A DNA stretch of 64,000 nucleotides. It comes from Brettanomyces bruxellensis. Taxonomy: Eukaryota; Ascomycota; Pichiomycetes; Pichiales; Pichiaceae. A program made the position numbers and the translations under genes. A model generated the notes under the pieces. It saw only the letters and a list, made by a program, of their open reading frames with translations, made no database searches and was not told the DNA's origin. Below are positions 21,872-32,463 of the stretch, in pieces; the stretch's first letter is position 1; every line of letters begins with the position of its first letter. The stretch is from contig NC_054690.1 of assembly GCF_011074885.1 (NCBI RefSeq), positions 3,725,001-3,789,000 on the forward strand. Direction: 5' to 3'.

Positions 21872-22735
21872 ATGTCAGAGAGAAAAGCGATAAACAAGTA
21901 TTATCCACCCGATTTTGATCCATCAAAGATCAAAAAGCCTAAAAAGAAGAAAGGCAAGGCAGCTTGGCCTTCGGTGCGATTAATGGCACCGTTTTCGATG
22001 AAATGCTTGAAATGTAACGAATATGTGGCACAATCGAGGAAGTTTAATGCGAAGAAAGAGGTGACGGATAAGGATTACTTGGGGATAAAGATCATACATT
22101 TTCATATCAGGTGTCCTAGATGTTTCAACAGCATGGTATTTGCGACAGATCCACAGAATGGGGATTTTGAGTGTGTTTCCGGATGCAAGCGGAACTTTGA
22201 GCGTGCGAAAAAGAGTGAGAAGAAGGAAGAAAACTTGGAAGATATGATTTCAAGATTGGAAAAGGAGGATAAGCAAGAGCAGCTTGAAAAAGAGAAGGAG
22301 AAGAATAGGAAGCTAGGAAGGCCGATCAACTCGAATGGAGAGATTGAAACCGGTTTGGAGCAATTGGAGAGAAGGATCAAGCAACAACAAAAAGAGCAGG
22401 AGATGGATGATAAGGTTGAGGAGCTCAGGAATCGAAGTAGAAAGCTGGAAAATGCTAGAAGACAGATGCAAAAGAGGGACATTGAAAAGGAGCAGGATGA
22501 ACAGGACGAGCAGGAAGCCAGGCGAGCATTTAAGAAGGCAAGGGCTGGTAATGGAAAGAGTCTTACTAAAAAAGTGAGGATCCATTTGGATATGACAACT
22601 ATCGAAAAAGTACAAGATGGAAGTGCAGCAAACAAAGCCTCAAATAGGGCGTTGAATGTGGTACCAACAGAGAAAATAGCAAATGCTATAACTTCGTTAA
22701 ACGGATACTCCTCCAGCGACTCAGATGACGAGTGA
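21872..22735 (+). CDS. YJU2: Splicing factor Yju2 (CWC16 family)
   Basis: Yju2 joins the spliceosome to promote the first transesterification and is released by Prp16. The 287-residue protein starts MSERKAINKYYPPDFDP, the family signature. It has a zinc-binding module with CxxC pairs (MKCLKCNEY, IRCPRCFN) and the SRKFNAKKE and YLGIKIIHFHIRC stretches. A long charged coiled coil fills the second half (about 120-235), and the tail is SSSDSDDE. Length matches S. cerevisiae (278). Its partner PRP16 is also in this window. Confidence 0.94.
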   Translation: MSERKAINKYYPPDFDPSKIKKPKKKKGKAAWPSVRLMAPFSMKCLKCNEYVAQSRKFNAKKEVTDKDYLGIKIIHFHIRCPRCFNSMVFATDPQNGDFECVSGCKRNFERAKKSEKKEENLEDMISRLEKEDKQEQLEKEKEKNRKLGRPINSNGEIETGLEQLERRIKQQQKEQEMDDKVEELRNRSRKLENARRQMQKRDIEKEQDEQDEQEARRAFKKARAGNGKSLTKKVRIHLDMTTIEKVQDGSAANKASNRALNVVPTEKIANAITSLNGYSSSDSDDE

Positions 22736-23102
22736 AGAAGTAATTTAGAACTTTTCTAAGCGTGTATTAAATATAATGGTTGATATGATAGGAGAACTTG
22801 CTGTGAATATGTGTAGATTAGAATATAGCATATTTGGAATATGCTCACCAGTTAATTAGAGTAGAGATATCGAACGAATAGTGGGGTTTGCTGAGTAATG
22901 ATGTTTATGTTGATGTTAATTTATATATTATTGCATTTCTATGTTAATTTATATGTTATTGCATTTCTATGCTATTGCATTTCTATGCTAATATCTATAT
23001 ATCTTCAGCTCCCACACCATTAAAAGCGATCCTTGATGCAATTATATTACTCAACTCAAGACAAACCACACCCTATTATACAGTACAATACACAGCAACC
23101 TC
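22736..23102. other. YJU2/TAF4 convergent spacer with short tandem repeat
   Basis: Around 22900-23000 three to four imperfect copies of TTATTGCATTTCTATG, spaced by GTTAATTTATATG, form a small AT-rich tandem repeat. Otherwise featureless. Confidence 0.6.
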
Positions 23103-24110
23103 TCAATCCCTCAACTTCGCATATCCCTTCACTATTGTCGATGCTACTCCCATTCTGCGGTTTTCTATAGCTGCCAACACATCTCTCGTTACAATTCCGG
23201 GTTCCTCCCGAGCCTCCCGGTACCGGATACCGTTATCACCACGTGACCCCAACGGTGTATGGCGTGAATTTGAAGTCTGCATCCAAGAATATCGTTTTTT
23301 CATCGATCCTGACATCATCAGAGACGCCGTAAGGTTTGTCTGTGTCTGTTCTTCAGTCTCTTCATCTTTTTTTTCCTCATCCAAGCCCAGAGCAACCCTC
23401 CTTTGACTCCGCTTCTCCTCCATGAGCTTCTGCTTGATCGCTATATCCCTCAATGCACGTGATATATCTGATTTCGACCCGGATATCGACTGATGCCGCC
23501 TGATTTTCACACCTCGTCTTCTGTGTCTTGACATCAGTACTGTATCCGTTACCAGCCCATTCATATACGACTCGCAGGCGGCAGACATGAGGTTAATCAA
23601 CTCGGGATCGAACCCGCTTGTCCGCATTCCCTGATCCTCCATAGCCCTTGCCATAAACCACGCTAGTTGTTGAGGTTTTAAAAAGTGGTTTCGGTGCACT
23701 TGCTTTCTTGAAACGGACAACCCGGAGCTTCCCGCCATAGCCTGCTCCTCCTCCATCCTCAAATTCACTCCGGCTGCTGCCACGGCATCTGTTAGTGCCT
23801 CTGGGTCCACCTGTTTGCCATTTCCAGCACTTTTTACTGCTTTTGCATCTTTTCCCTTCTTCAGCTCACTTTGTGAATGTATCCCGGTCTTTTCTTCCAC
23901 TTTGTGCTTTTCCCTCTCCGCCCCTTTCCCGTTATCTCCGTCTTCTGAGTCCTCTGGGGCTGGTGTACTCAATTGTGGCGTCGCTAATGTTGGTGTTGCT
24001 AATGATGATATATCCTCAGAACTCGAAATTCCCCCTTCAAATACATTTAAGGGCGATCCCTCTTTGCCAGCTGTGGACTTTCCTTGCTCTTGCTTCACGT
24101 TGCTGCTCAT
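23103..24110 (-). CDS. TAF4: TFIID subunit Taf4
   Basis: Taf4 pairs with Taf12 through a histone-like fold and holds the TFIID lobes together. The 335-residue protein (S. cerevisiae 388) has a disordered acidic, Lys-rich N-terminal third. The conserved C-terminal TAF4 domain follows, beginning AVAAAGVNLRMEEE, then FLKPQQLAWFMARAM, DPELINLMSAACESYMNGL, and finally EEPGIVTRDVLAAIENRR and KGYAKLRD. Identification rests on this C-terminal pattern. Confidence 0.82.
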   Translation of the reverse strand: MSSNVKQEQGKSTAGKEGSPLNVFEGGISSSEDISSLATPTLATPQLSTPAPEDSEDGDNGKGAEREKHKVEEKTGIHSQSELKKGKDAKAVKSAGNGKQVDPEALTDAVAAAGVNLRMEEEQAMAGSSGLSVSRKQVHRNHFLKPQQLAWFMARAMEDQGMRTSGFDPELINLMSAACESYMNGLVTDTVLMSRHRRRGVKIRRHQSISGSKSDISRALRDIAIKQKLMEEKRSQRRVALGLDEEKKDEETEEQTQTNLTASLMMSGSMKKRYSWMQTSNSRHTPLGSRGDNGIRYREAREEPGIVTRDVLAAIENRRMGVASTIVKGYAKLRD

Positions 24111-24446
24111 TTTGGTCTGCTTTTTGCCGCTTGTAAGGCAAATTTATGTGCTGAATGCTCGTAAGTGTAATTATTCTTAGTGATACGCAAAACACAGACC
24201 GTGCCGAAATGAAATCGAGCGAAATAAAATCAACAACTGGGACCAAGATGCACGGATGTATCGTGCATAAAGATTGGTGTAAGCAAAAAAAAAAAAAAAA
24301 AAAATTGGGGAAGTGAAAAATGAAAATTTTACCTGCAGATCCTTGAATCCCTGAATGCAAGATCTTTCTTATGCTCACATCTCCTTTCTCTAGTATACTG
24401 ATCCAACTGTTTTTCACGTCCTTTCTCCACAAATAAGCAGCATACA
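24111..24446. other. TAF4/RCL1 divergent promoter
   Basis: Contains an A run of about 20 bases at 24284-24303. No other feature recognised. Confidence 0.5.
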
Positions 24447-25550
24447 ATGGTGTCACTTAAGAACGCAAAGCTTCCGACATTCCAGGGAACGAAGAATTTC
24501 CGCCTCAGGCTTATACTGTCGACATTAAGTGGAAAAGCTATTAGAATTGAGAAAATCAGACCTGATGACCTGAATCCCGGTCTCAAGGACTACGAGATCT
24601 CGTTTCTAAGGTTGCTTGAAACAGTGACAAATGGTTCGATTATAGAGATATCGTACACAGGTACAACGGTGATATACAAACCCGGACTCATTATTGGTGG
24701 AAACTTTACACACAACTGTCCAACATCAAAATCTTGCGGTTATTTCATCGAACCCATGCTGTATCTAGCGCCATTTTCAAAGAAGAAGTTTTCGATTGTT
24801 TTTAATGGAATCACGTCCTCAAAGCAGGACCCAGGCTTAGACTTCATCAGGTGGGGGCTATTGCCAGTTATGGAAAAGTTTGGTGTTAGAGAAGTGGAAT
24901 TGCACACTTTGAAACGTGGTGAGCCACCAAATGGAGGCGGTGAAGTCCACTTGTTGGTCAACTCGTTGATTGCACAGCCGTCAACCGTCCACATCCTTGA
25001 TCTGCCCAAGATTTCGGCCTTGAAAGGAGTCGCATACTGTGCAAGGGTGTCTCCATCTGTTGCAAATCGGCTTGTTGATGCTGCCAGAAACGTTTTGAGG
25101 CCTACAGGGTGTCTTGTTGACATCACCACTGATGTCTGGAGGGGAGAGAATTCAGGAAAATCGCCTGGCTTTGGACTCACGTTGTTTTCGGAGTCAAAGA
25201 AGACGCCTATTCGATATTGCGTGGATGATATTGGAGGTCCAGGTGAGACTCCTGAAGATGTTGGCACTAGAGTTGCGTATAATCTCATGGATCTGATCCA
25301 AGGCAGTGGTTGTATGGGCAGAAATCAGCTGGAGCTTGCATTTGTGTACATGGTGGTGGGTAAAGAAGACATTGGACGTGTTTTGGTGAATAAGAAGCAA
25401 CTAGACGCCAGATTGGTGCTACTATTAAGAGACATAAAGACCATATTTGGCACCAACTTCTTCTTCAAGGACTGCATCGACCATTCTGACTGCCTGTACG
25501 CCACAGTCAAAGGTATCGGCTTCACGAATGCATCCAAGAAGATTGCTTAG
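24447..25550 (+). CDS. RCL1: U3 snoRNP-associated rRNA processing protein Rcl1
   Basis: Rcl1 is an RNA-3'-phosphate-cyclase-like protein without cyclase activity. It works with the GTPase Bms1 in early 18S rRNA processing in the nucleolus. The product is 367 residues, the same as in S. cerevisiae. It has the fold landmarks FQGTKNFRLRLILSTLSGK, GGNFTHNCP, KRGEPPNGGGEV, RVSPSVANRLVDAARN and the GFGLTLFSE segment. It is convergent with MVP1, 134 bp away. Confidence 0.94.
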   Translation: MVSLKNAKLPTFQGTKNFRLRLILSTLSGKAIRIEKIRPDDLNPGLKDYEISFLRLLETVTNGSIIEISYTGTTVIYKPGLIIGGNFTHNCPTSKSCGYFIEPMLYLAPFSKKKFSIVFNGITSSKQDPGLDFIRWGLLPVMEKFGVREVELHTLKRGEPPNGGGEVHLLVNSLIAQPSTVHILDLPKISALKGVAYCARVSPSVANRLVDAARNVLRPTGCLVDITTDVWRGENSGKSPGFGLTLFSESKKTPIRYCVDDIGGPGETPEDVGTRVAYNLMDLIQGSGCMGRNQLELAFVYMVVGKEDIGRVLVNKKQLDARLVLLLRDIKTIFGTNFFFKDCIDHSDCLYATVKGIGFTNASKKIA

Positions 25551-25684
25551 GGAGAATTTCTGCTGCTTCCATCTTGTATCTTTTCTACACATCGCACGCG
25601 TAGACTTCTAATCACGTCTTTTTACGTTTACTTCTTAGTCATTCTTAATTATAGATCTGTCGTTTTACACACGAATAACACTAT

Positions 25685-27662
25685 TCACCTCAAAGGAAGA
25701 TCCTCGAGATCGTTAAAAGCTCTTCTTAGTGCATCTTGCTGTTTATCACCGTAGTCGGCTCGTTCCCGGAACCAGCATTGCATTGCCTCACTTGCAATGT
25801 ACTTCACCTTCTGGAAAAGTGCGTACTCGTTCAGGAAAGTCATCTTCACAAAGATGATCTGTGAGATGACTGTTTCAAGCTGTTGCGAGTTTTTCGTTGC
25901 AACATTAACCAACCTGTCCACTTCCGAACCCTTGATGTCGGACTTTCCCTTGATTTGGGAAAGCCGATCGTAATTGTGGGTCACACCGCCTAGAAGAGAG
26001 TGCACCTGCTTCTCTGACTCATTTCTGTAGATGGATATCCGCTGCATGAGGAAGTGCAACGATGCTAAATAGTCCTGGAACTTCTTGAAGTTCTCCATAA
26101 CCTCCACCCCGACAGCACTTAGCTCATCAAACTTCACTTTTTTCGTGTTCAGCATGAACTTGCTCACCTGTTTGAAGATCGTGTTGATGATGTCGAGATT
26201 CTGAAACTCCTCAGAGAGGTTTCCGGCCTTGTGGGAGGCCATATTATCCTCACCAAACACATTAACGTCCGTTTCAACAAACTTATCGAGCATGTTTGAG
26301 GCTCGTTCGTGATCCAAAGCCGCTGCAAACTCCCGCTTTTCGATTCTGTCCACGAGAAAAAGTAGCCTTGACCATATTTCTGCCAGGCGGGTCAAGTTCC
26401 CATCCAATTTGTTGAAGTTGTCAACAAAATCCGACTCTGTGTGCTGTTTCGGGCTCTCACTCCAAATCTGTGTGATGTTGTTGATGACCTGGCTGTTTTT
26501 TGAGCCTGGATTCGAACCCTGGTCATCTTCAGCACTATCTCCGTAATTGGAGTCATTATCTCTCAATCCCTGGAGAGCCGGCTTCATATTCACGTGAAAT
26601 CTGTGCGGAATGTGTATTTTCACGTTTGCAAACTCGTTCCCCAGATCAATGTTGGCGAATTTCCGCCACCCGGCAAAGTCGTTCGGCACTGTAAGAAACA
26701 TTACCGTCAGATTTTCCTTGGAAAGAACTGGATGCCTCACTAGCTCGTACAAAAAACGCTGAAGACCTCTTCTTCTTCGTTGAAGAAACGCTGGATCATT
26801 GGTTGCTGCTACTGGAAGGTGTTAGTAATGTTACTGAGAGTAATAAATACGGATTTAGCATCCTGCTTTCCTTCTTGCTGGTATACTTACTTGCAAACTT
26901 CTTTGGCGGGAGAGGTGGAATCATTCGGTAGGGATATTTCCGTATCAGTGCATCTGCTAACCATGCGAAATCGCTATAACGTCTCACCACTTTTGTTTCA
27001 TTCGATCCCCTTCCTCTTTTCTTTGCTCCGGGTCCCGTACTCGTGCCTGAAATTGAATTTATGCTGGAATTGGTGTTTGTGCCGGTCTGATTGGCTCCAA
27101 TTTTGCCATTTGTGTTTGCCTCCAACGTGTTTAAATACTGGCTTGAAAACTCAATGTTGTGCATCACCATATAATTGATGTGCTTAAACACTAGGCCTTC
27201 CTTTTCCGGTATCTCCTTCACCTGGAGTATCACTTTGTCATCCGAGTTTCTGTAACTAAGGGGATTGAATTCTGCCACAATGTCATCTGCCCACTCTTCC
27301 GACTGCAGTGCATTGTATGACTGTTCTTCTTCTTCAATATCACCCCCTTCCTCAACCGAAATTTCCCCTCTTTCAGTATTTTTGTCGCTCACAGTTGTTG
27401 TTTCTCCATGTTTAATGTTGTTTGACACTTCCGGGACCAAAGGACTCTCTTCCATCCCATTTGAGCTATTGAGAACGCTTCCGGAGCCAAATATTGACTC
27501 GTCTCTGTTCAATATATTGTTCTGATGCTCTGCCTCACCCCATTCTGAAGAAACATACATGCTAGATGAGCCTCCAGTAGCACTAATTGGCTTGCTTGGG
27601 TTGCTAGTTGCCCAGGGGTCGACTTCCTGGTCCATTGACGGGTCAAATGGATTCACTGACAT
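25685..27662 (-). CDS. MVP1: Sorting nexin Mvp1 (SNX8-like), two exons
   Basis: Mvp1 is a PX-BAR sorting nexin that tubulates endosomes and recycles cargo to the Golgi. Exon 1 (27662-26891) carries an acidic, disordered N-terminus and the first half of the PX domain (KVVRRYSDFAWLADALIRKYP, then IPPLPPKKFA). Exon 2 (from about 26811 down to 25685) resumes with NDPAFLQRRRRGLQRFLYE and the BAR helices. The intron has GTAAGTAT and TACTAAC. Total length is about 632 residues, against about 511 in S. cerevisiae; part of the excess is a Gly/Asn/Thr-rich insertion inside the PX domain. Three AGs, each 3 bp apart, keep the frame, so the exact acceptor is open. Confidence 0.88.
26812..26890 (-). other. 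Spliceosomal intron in MVP1 (about 79 nt)
   Basis: On the minus strand the donor is GTAAGTAT (26890-26883), the branch site is a perfect TACTAAC, and candidate acceptors CAG, TAG and CAG end at 26812, 26809 and 26806. Splicing joins the two halves of the PX domain in frame; reading through meets a stop. Confidence 0.88.
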
Positions 27663-27952
27663 GCTTTGCAACTGTTGTGGATTAATTTGTGCAAGATTTT
27701 GAAATTTGGAAAGAAAAAGGACGAAATTTTATGTTGCAGTTAGCAGTAAATTGTCGAGCGTGCATGCACCAGAGAATGCATGAATGTGATTGCTTACGAA
27801 TCAGGGGGTGCTGGCATTTTTCTATTATCTTTTTTTTTTTTTTTTAAGATCTATCTCTTCCTATTTCGTCCTAACTGTGTTCTTTTCGGACCCTGACCAC
27901 CACTTGCAAACCCTATCTATTTTTTGTCAAAAAAAGGAATTTAAATCGCTCA

Positions 27953-28810
27953 ATGTCGTCGACACTGCCAAAGAATACACCCATTTCACTTTCGGGATCT
28001 CCGGCCCTTGCCCAGGTATCGAAAAACGGCCAGGGAAACTTCAAGACTTACCATAATGATAAAACCGAAATATACAAAAAGCTATCTGTGATAGAGCAAA
28101 GGCTACAAGATTTGACGAATTCGATTCAAAAGTACGAACCCAATCCGGATATAGCGGCAGATATTGTGCAGGCAGTGGACTGTTTTAATTCAGAGTTGGA
28201 TAAAATACAAACGCTACATGAAATGAGATCGAACCAGATAATACGACAGAATGCAGAAAACGACAAACTAAACATGAATTTGCGTACTGTTCTCACAACC
28301 TTGGATGAGTGTCATCAGGAATTGGCACGTCTTCCAGACTTATCCGTCGCACAAATGAAAAAACTCCATGTGGAAAGTATTGAGGAAGCGAAAAAGAAAC
28401 TTCCAGAGCCGGATCTCAAATCTGTGAAAAAGCTACTAGCATATGCCATGAAACTCTCGAAATTCTCGAGGATACCGCAAACTTTTGATGGATTCTTGCT
28501 TCCGAACAACTTTCTCTGGCCCGGCGATGACAATATGAGGCGTGGAATGCTGGCAATGGCCTCTATGTACCCGGATAGAATCATTGAAGAGGAAAACAGA
28601 GATAGCGATGAGAGCAATGAGCATAAAAGTGATGCAAACGGTGTGGTTGATGGTGAAGATGAAGAGCAGAAAACCATCCAGAGCCATGATGATGATGATG
28701 AGGTTGGAGAGACGAGTTTCGATCACAGAGAGCATGCAAAGCCAAAAGATGCAAGTGAAGTCATGGCTGGTCTCGACTTGTTTGATGAAGATGAGGATGA
28801 CGACATGTGA
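27953..28810 (+). CDS. MED4: Mediator subunit Med4
   Basis: Med4 is a middle-module subunit of Mediator. The 285-residue product (S. cerevisiae 284) has the coiled coil at about 40-130 and the family signature PNNFLWPGDDNMRRGMLAMA near residues 182-201. The C-terminus is highly acidic (DLFDEDEDDDM). It is divergent from MVP1; the 290-bp spacer has a T run at about 27830-27845. Confidence 0.92.
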   Translation: MSSTLPKNTPISLSGSPALAQVSKNGQGNFKTYHNDKTEIYKKLSVIEQRLQDLTNSIQKYEPNPDIAADIVQAVDCFNSELDKIQTLHEMRSNQIIRQNAENDKLNMNLRTVLTTLDECHQELARLPDLSVAQMKKLHVESIEEAKKKLPEPDLKSVKKLLAYAMKLSKFSRIPQTFDGFLLPNNFLWPGDDNMRRGMLAMASMYPDRIIEEENRDSDESNEHKSDANGVVDGEDEEQKTIQSHDDDDEVGETSFDHREHAKPKDASEVMAGLDLFDEDEDDDM

Positions 28811-29018
28811 TGGGTGAAGAAGCTGCAATATAGGCAGTTGTGAATGTGTTTTAATGTCCACGTCTTTTCTAATGATACATAGCGTGCCTGTAGCATACAG
28901 ATTAGCGTAATTACATTATATCTACCTAGCCTACCTTCCCGATATTCTGTCTTTTTATTTCAGCCTTACACAGAAGTGCAGTATATTTGAATTTGTGGAG
29001 TTTCCAACAGCATTCTCC

Positions 29019-30890
29019 TCAATCGTTCTTCTTTTTCGAATCGCTCAGTGTGTCTAATGAACCAATGTAATCGTTCAAATCACCCTGAAGCTTCGTCAAG
29101 CCCTCCTTAAGATGCTCAATCTCCTCATTCGTCAACTGCTGCGCCTTCTTTCCCTTGGTGGCCTCTCTTTTCCACTCCTGGAACTCTTCATTTATCCTGT
29201 CAATATTACTTTCCATGTCGACATCCAGAACTCCAACACTGTCATGGAGCTCCGATTGCTTGTCAAATGTTGGCAAGGATGCCAGGCTCTGGTTTGAGTG
29301 TGTAAGGATGTCATCCTTGGCCTTTTCCGACTTCTCTGCCTCCAATTCGGTCTTCTCTGTGCCGTGGTCTGGTTCCTGTAGTGCAGTTGAGCGTAAAGCA
29401 CGATTCTGGAAGAATATCTTGACCTGCTTTGCATATGGACCGTTGAATATGAAGAAAACCGTAAACGATCCAACGTGAACCCAGAAATAGACGCCTGCCC
29501 AAAGAAGCATCGAGCGCTTAAAGGTCAGAAAGAGGAAGGGGCCCACTATGTAGCCAAAACTGAGTTGTGTCACTACCCAGCAGACCAAATCATAAAATTT
29601 CTTGAAAGTAGACACGTTGCTACCATCTTTGGAAATAAACATCGGCCTCAAGTTGTGGCGGAAGACACGGCCAACAGTTTGAATGATGGCTCCAGCTATA
29701 AATGTCATGTAGTAACCTGGCATAGTTCCATGCCAAAATGCTGAAGTTGCAAACGTTGCAAAAGTGGGGAGAACACCCCGGCTAGGTTTGCCGGTTTCAC
29801 GATCAATGTTACAGCATCTTAAGTAGACGAAGTTCTTTAACCACTTGTTTGTGTTCATATTCCAAGCCTCTAAGCAGTCGTGGATATTTTGGCCCGTTTC
29901 AAAAGCCTTCGGGTCGATATTTTGCACTCTATTCCAGTACATCTTCTTCTTCACGGGGTCATATCCATTGTATCCAAGACCTGCAACAATGCACGATGCC
30001 TCGCTAATCGTCCATGCTGCATAGTACTTCAACCTGAACACAAAGCTAACAACCCACATGTAGCATATTCTGTACAAAAATGAACGTTCATGGCGAAATT
30101 CACCTGTCACCTCGTACTCAGTGGGGAATCTCGGCCTCAGAACAAACATTAGTGCTGCCCAGAAAAGCCCCTGAACCACTTTTAGCAGTGCAACTTTGCC
30201 ACTGTGCGGAATTTTCCGCTTTCTTCGTTTTCCAGGCCGTTTTTCCGCCGGAACGTCGTCAAACACGTCCGTCAATATAAATCTGTGGTAATCGGCAAAG
30301 TCAAACGATGGACCAGTAACAATGGAGCCGTAGAAGAAGGAGTATCCCAAGTAGGAAATCAAGGAAGGCTGCGAAAGTATGGCACGTGACTTCTGGAACT
30401 GATTCAGCTCCCTGTTGAATCTGTTTCGGTCCTTTTTGTACAAGATACCATCCCGATATGACCATGCATAGCTTGTGAGCTTCATGACCAAGACCATCTG
30501 TGCACCAGTAATGTCGATATCGACCTTGTCGGGGTTGAGCCGCTGGAATTGCGATTTCAAGTGGCTCATACACATGAGAAGCATCAACACTATAAAGTTT
30601 ACCCAGGGCATCAACGGAGACCGGTAGTAGCGCGTGATGACGTAAGTGAACATCGAATTAAACAAGAGGATGAAGAATCCGGATCTGATCTGGAGGATGA
30701 AGGCGATAAAAATGGCACTCACCGCCACAATGTATACATTTTTCAATAAGATGTTCTTATCCGGGAGTCTTTTGAAGATTGCACTTGCTGGAAATGACAC
30801 CACGAGACATGTGAGGATTTTTGTACTTTCCAGATCGAGGCCGGAAACCCCGGACAAGTACTGCTGAAAGGCGAGGAATGGGTTTTCCAT
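29019..30890 (-). CDS. ALE1: Lysophospholipid acyltransferase of the MBOAT family
   Basis: Ale1 (Slc4/Lpt1) re-acylates lysophospholipids in the ER. The 623 residues match S. cerevisiae (619). The MBOAT core is clear: GPSFDFADYHRF, the catalytic-side NIHDCLEAWNMNTNKWLKNF (336-354) and the essential His387 in ATSAFWHGTMPGYY. About ten membrane segments alternate with basic loops. The C-terminal 120 residues are cytosolic, charged and coiled-coil-like. It is convergent with MED4. Confidence 0.95.
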   Translation of the reverse strand: MENPFLAFQQYLSGVSGLDLESTKILTCLVVSFPASAIFKRLPDKNILLKNVYIVAVSAIFIAFILQIRSGFFILLFNSMFTYVITRYYRSPLMPWVNFIVLMLLMCMSHLKSQFQRLNPDKVDIDITGAQMVLVMKLTSYAWSYRDGILYKKDRNRFNRELNQFQKSRAILSQPSLISYLGYSFFYGSIVTGPSFDFADYHRFILTDVFDDVPAEKRPGKRRKRKIPHSGKVALLKVVQGLFWAALMFVLRPRFPTEYEVTGEFRHERSFLYRICYMWVVSFVFRLKYYAAWTISEASCIVAGLGYNGYDPVKKKMYWNRVQNIDPKAFETGQNIHDCLEAWNMNTNKWLKNFVYLRCCNIDRETGKPSRGVLPTFATFATSAFWHGTMPGYYMTFIAGAIIQTVGRVFRHNLRPMFISKDGSNVSTFKKFYDLVCWVVTQLSFGYIVGPFLFLTFKRSMLLWAGVYFWVHVGSFTVFFIFNGPYAKQVKIFFQNRALRSTALQEPDHGTEKTELEAEKSEKAKDDILTHSNQSLASLPTFDKQSELHDSVGVLDVDMESNIDRINEEFQEWKREATKGKKAQQLTNEEIEHLKEGLTKLQGDLNDYIGSLDTLSDSKKKND

Positions 30891-31783
30891 GGCTTACCTG
30901 CTTGGTTGAATTTTAATATGTGTCTGAAAAATAGAGTATGATTCAAAATTGGATTGCCAACTTCCAGCTTCTATTGGTCTTCACTTTTTTGCAATTGACA
31001 GACCAGCTGATGTTAGTACAAGCCAGGAAGCCAATTATAAAAGAAGCGATTCAAGTAAGTGGAAGATGGAAAGAATGGAGGGAAAAAAGTGAATAAGCCC
31101 AAGTGGTTGCTCACAATTGCTGGAAAATCCGCCTGTGCTTTAAAGTTTCCGGAAAGCTGCATGTGGGAAAACTGCTGGGTAGGGGGTAGTTTTCCCGCAC
31201 TAAAGCTTATTGGCTTTCGCTTGCCCAGTACTGCAGGGATGGGAAATTTTGGACACTGGGCCGGAATAATGAAAAAGCGCGCGCCGACATGTGTATATCG
31301 CCGGTGGGGAAATTAAGCCGCTTACAGGCCGAACGAGGTATCGCGAATTTTTCCTGAATTTAGCACTGAAGCAGACTGGATAATTCAAAGCCCACAGCCC
31401 TCCTCAACCTTATTTCCTCATTGTTTGTTTACGTATTCAAAATGAAAATTCTAAGAACTGCTATATTGAGAAGTCATTTATGCACAATAATCCTTACATC
31501 TTTGTGATATATATATGTTTTCTTACTTAACAGATACATCTCTCTCCCTGTTACATTTTGCGTTCAATACAAAAGCGCATTACCACATCCTTGCATCTAT
31601 ACCTGTTGCCTACTTTTCTATAGCGATAGTCTTTTTTTTTTTCAAATTTTTTATTTTTTTTTTATTTTTCATCTCGATTATTTTCTTGTATACGAGCCCA
31701 ACGGCCTGAAACAATTGAACCAACATTTGAAGGATAAAAATCGAGGCCATACAAGCACACAGAGCACAATTGACCAGGACAGA
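30891..31783. other. ALE1/COQ10 divergent spacer
   Basis: A 0.9-kb spacer with T runs at 31630-31665. The small frames at 31059-31316 and 31200-31388 are not believed. No RNA gene recognised. Confidence 0.5.
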
Positions 31784-32386
31784 ATGTTTTATTCGGCCAT
31801 CAGGGTCCCATCCAGATTTTTTTGTAGGCCATCTGCTATAACGCTCCCGCAAAGTGTGGCTTTGAATAGATTGCATATTCAAGCACACAGAAATGTTAGT
31901 TTAGCCAGTCTGATTAGAAGGCATGGAGAGGACCATGGCCATCAATCATACACATTTAAGAAGCATTTCCCCTATCCACAAAAACTAGTGTATGAGGTTG
32001 TATCATCAGTGGACCAATACGAGCAATTCATACCTTTCTGTATGAAGTCTTTCGTTAATGCCAAGGACTCAAATGGTGATCCTACTGAAGCCGGCCTAAA
32101 GGTTGGTTTTAACGAGTTTCAGGAGGAGTTCACATGCAAATTGACATGCGAGAGCCCAAGGCTTGTTGCTGCCGAGTCAATTACAAATACACTCTTCAAG
32201 TATTTGAAGACTGAATGGACAATTGAGCCTCAAGGTGCCGGATGTAGTGTTCACCTTGGTTTACAATATGACTTCAATAGTGAGCTGTACAATCGAGTCA
32301 GCTCACTCTTTGCAAAAAGGGTGGCCATGGTGATGACTAAAGCATTCCAAAAGAGGTCTTACGAGGTTTACAAGGCGAGATTTTGA
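31784..32386 (+). CDS. COQ10: Coenzyme Q-binding START-domain protein Coq10
   Basis: Coq10 binds coenzyme Q in the mitochondrial inner membrane and supports its delivery to respiration. The 201-residue product (S. cerevisiae 207) starts at the ATG at 31784 with a basic, Ser-rich presequence (FYSAIRVPSRFFCRP). The polyketide-cyclase/START fold follows: FPYPQKLVYEVVSSVDQYEQFIPFC, the GFNEFQEEFTCKLTC strand and LQYDFNSELYNRVSSLFAKR. A frame extension to 31715 lacks an ATG at its head. This is the last clear housekeeping gene before the accessory region. Confidence 0.92.
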   Translation: MFYSAIRVPSRFFCRPSAITLPQSVALNRLHIQAHRNVSLASLIRRHGEDHGHQSYTFKKHFPYPQKLVYEVVSSVDQYEQFIPFCMKSFVNAKDSNGDPTEAGLKVGFNEFQEEFTCKLTCESPRLVAAESITNTLFKYLKTEWTIEPQGAGCSVHLGLQYDFNSELYNRVSSLFAKRVAMVMTKAFQKRSYEVYKARF

Positions 32387-32463
32387 CATGCGGGAGTTAG
32401 TTTTTGTTACATTTTATTACAAATCGCTGAAGTGCATGATTCCTGCACTATATTCTCTGTTTG

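Noticed and set aside
26490..26540. GGATTCGAACC, a perfect reverse of a tRNA B box
   Set aside because: It lies inside the open MVP1 frame, and no acceptor, D or anticodon arms can be found around it.
26780..27178. 132-codon open frame on the + strand
   Set aside because: It lies opposite MVP1 exon 1 and its intron and is a shadow of that gene.
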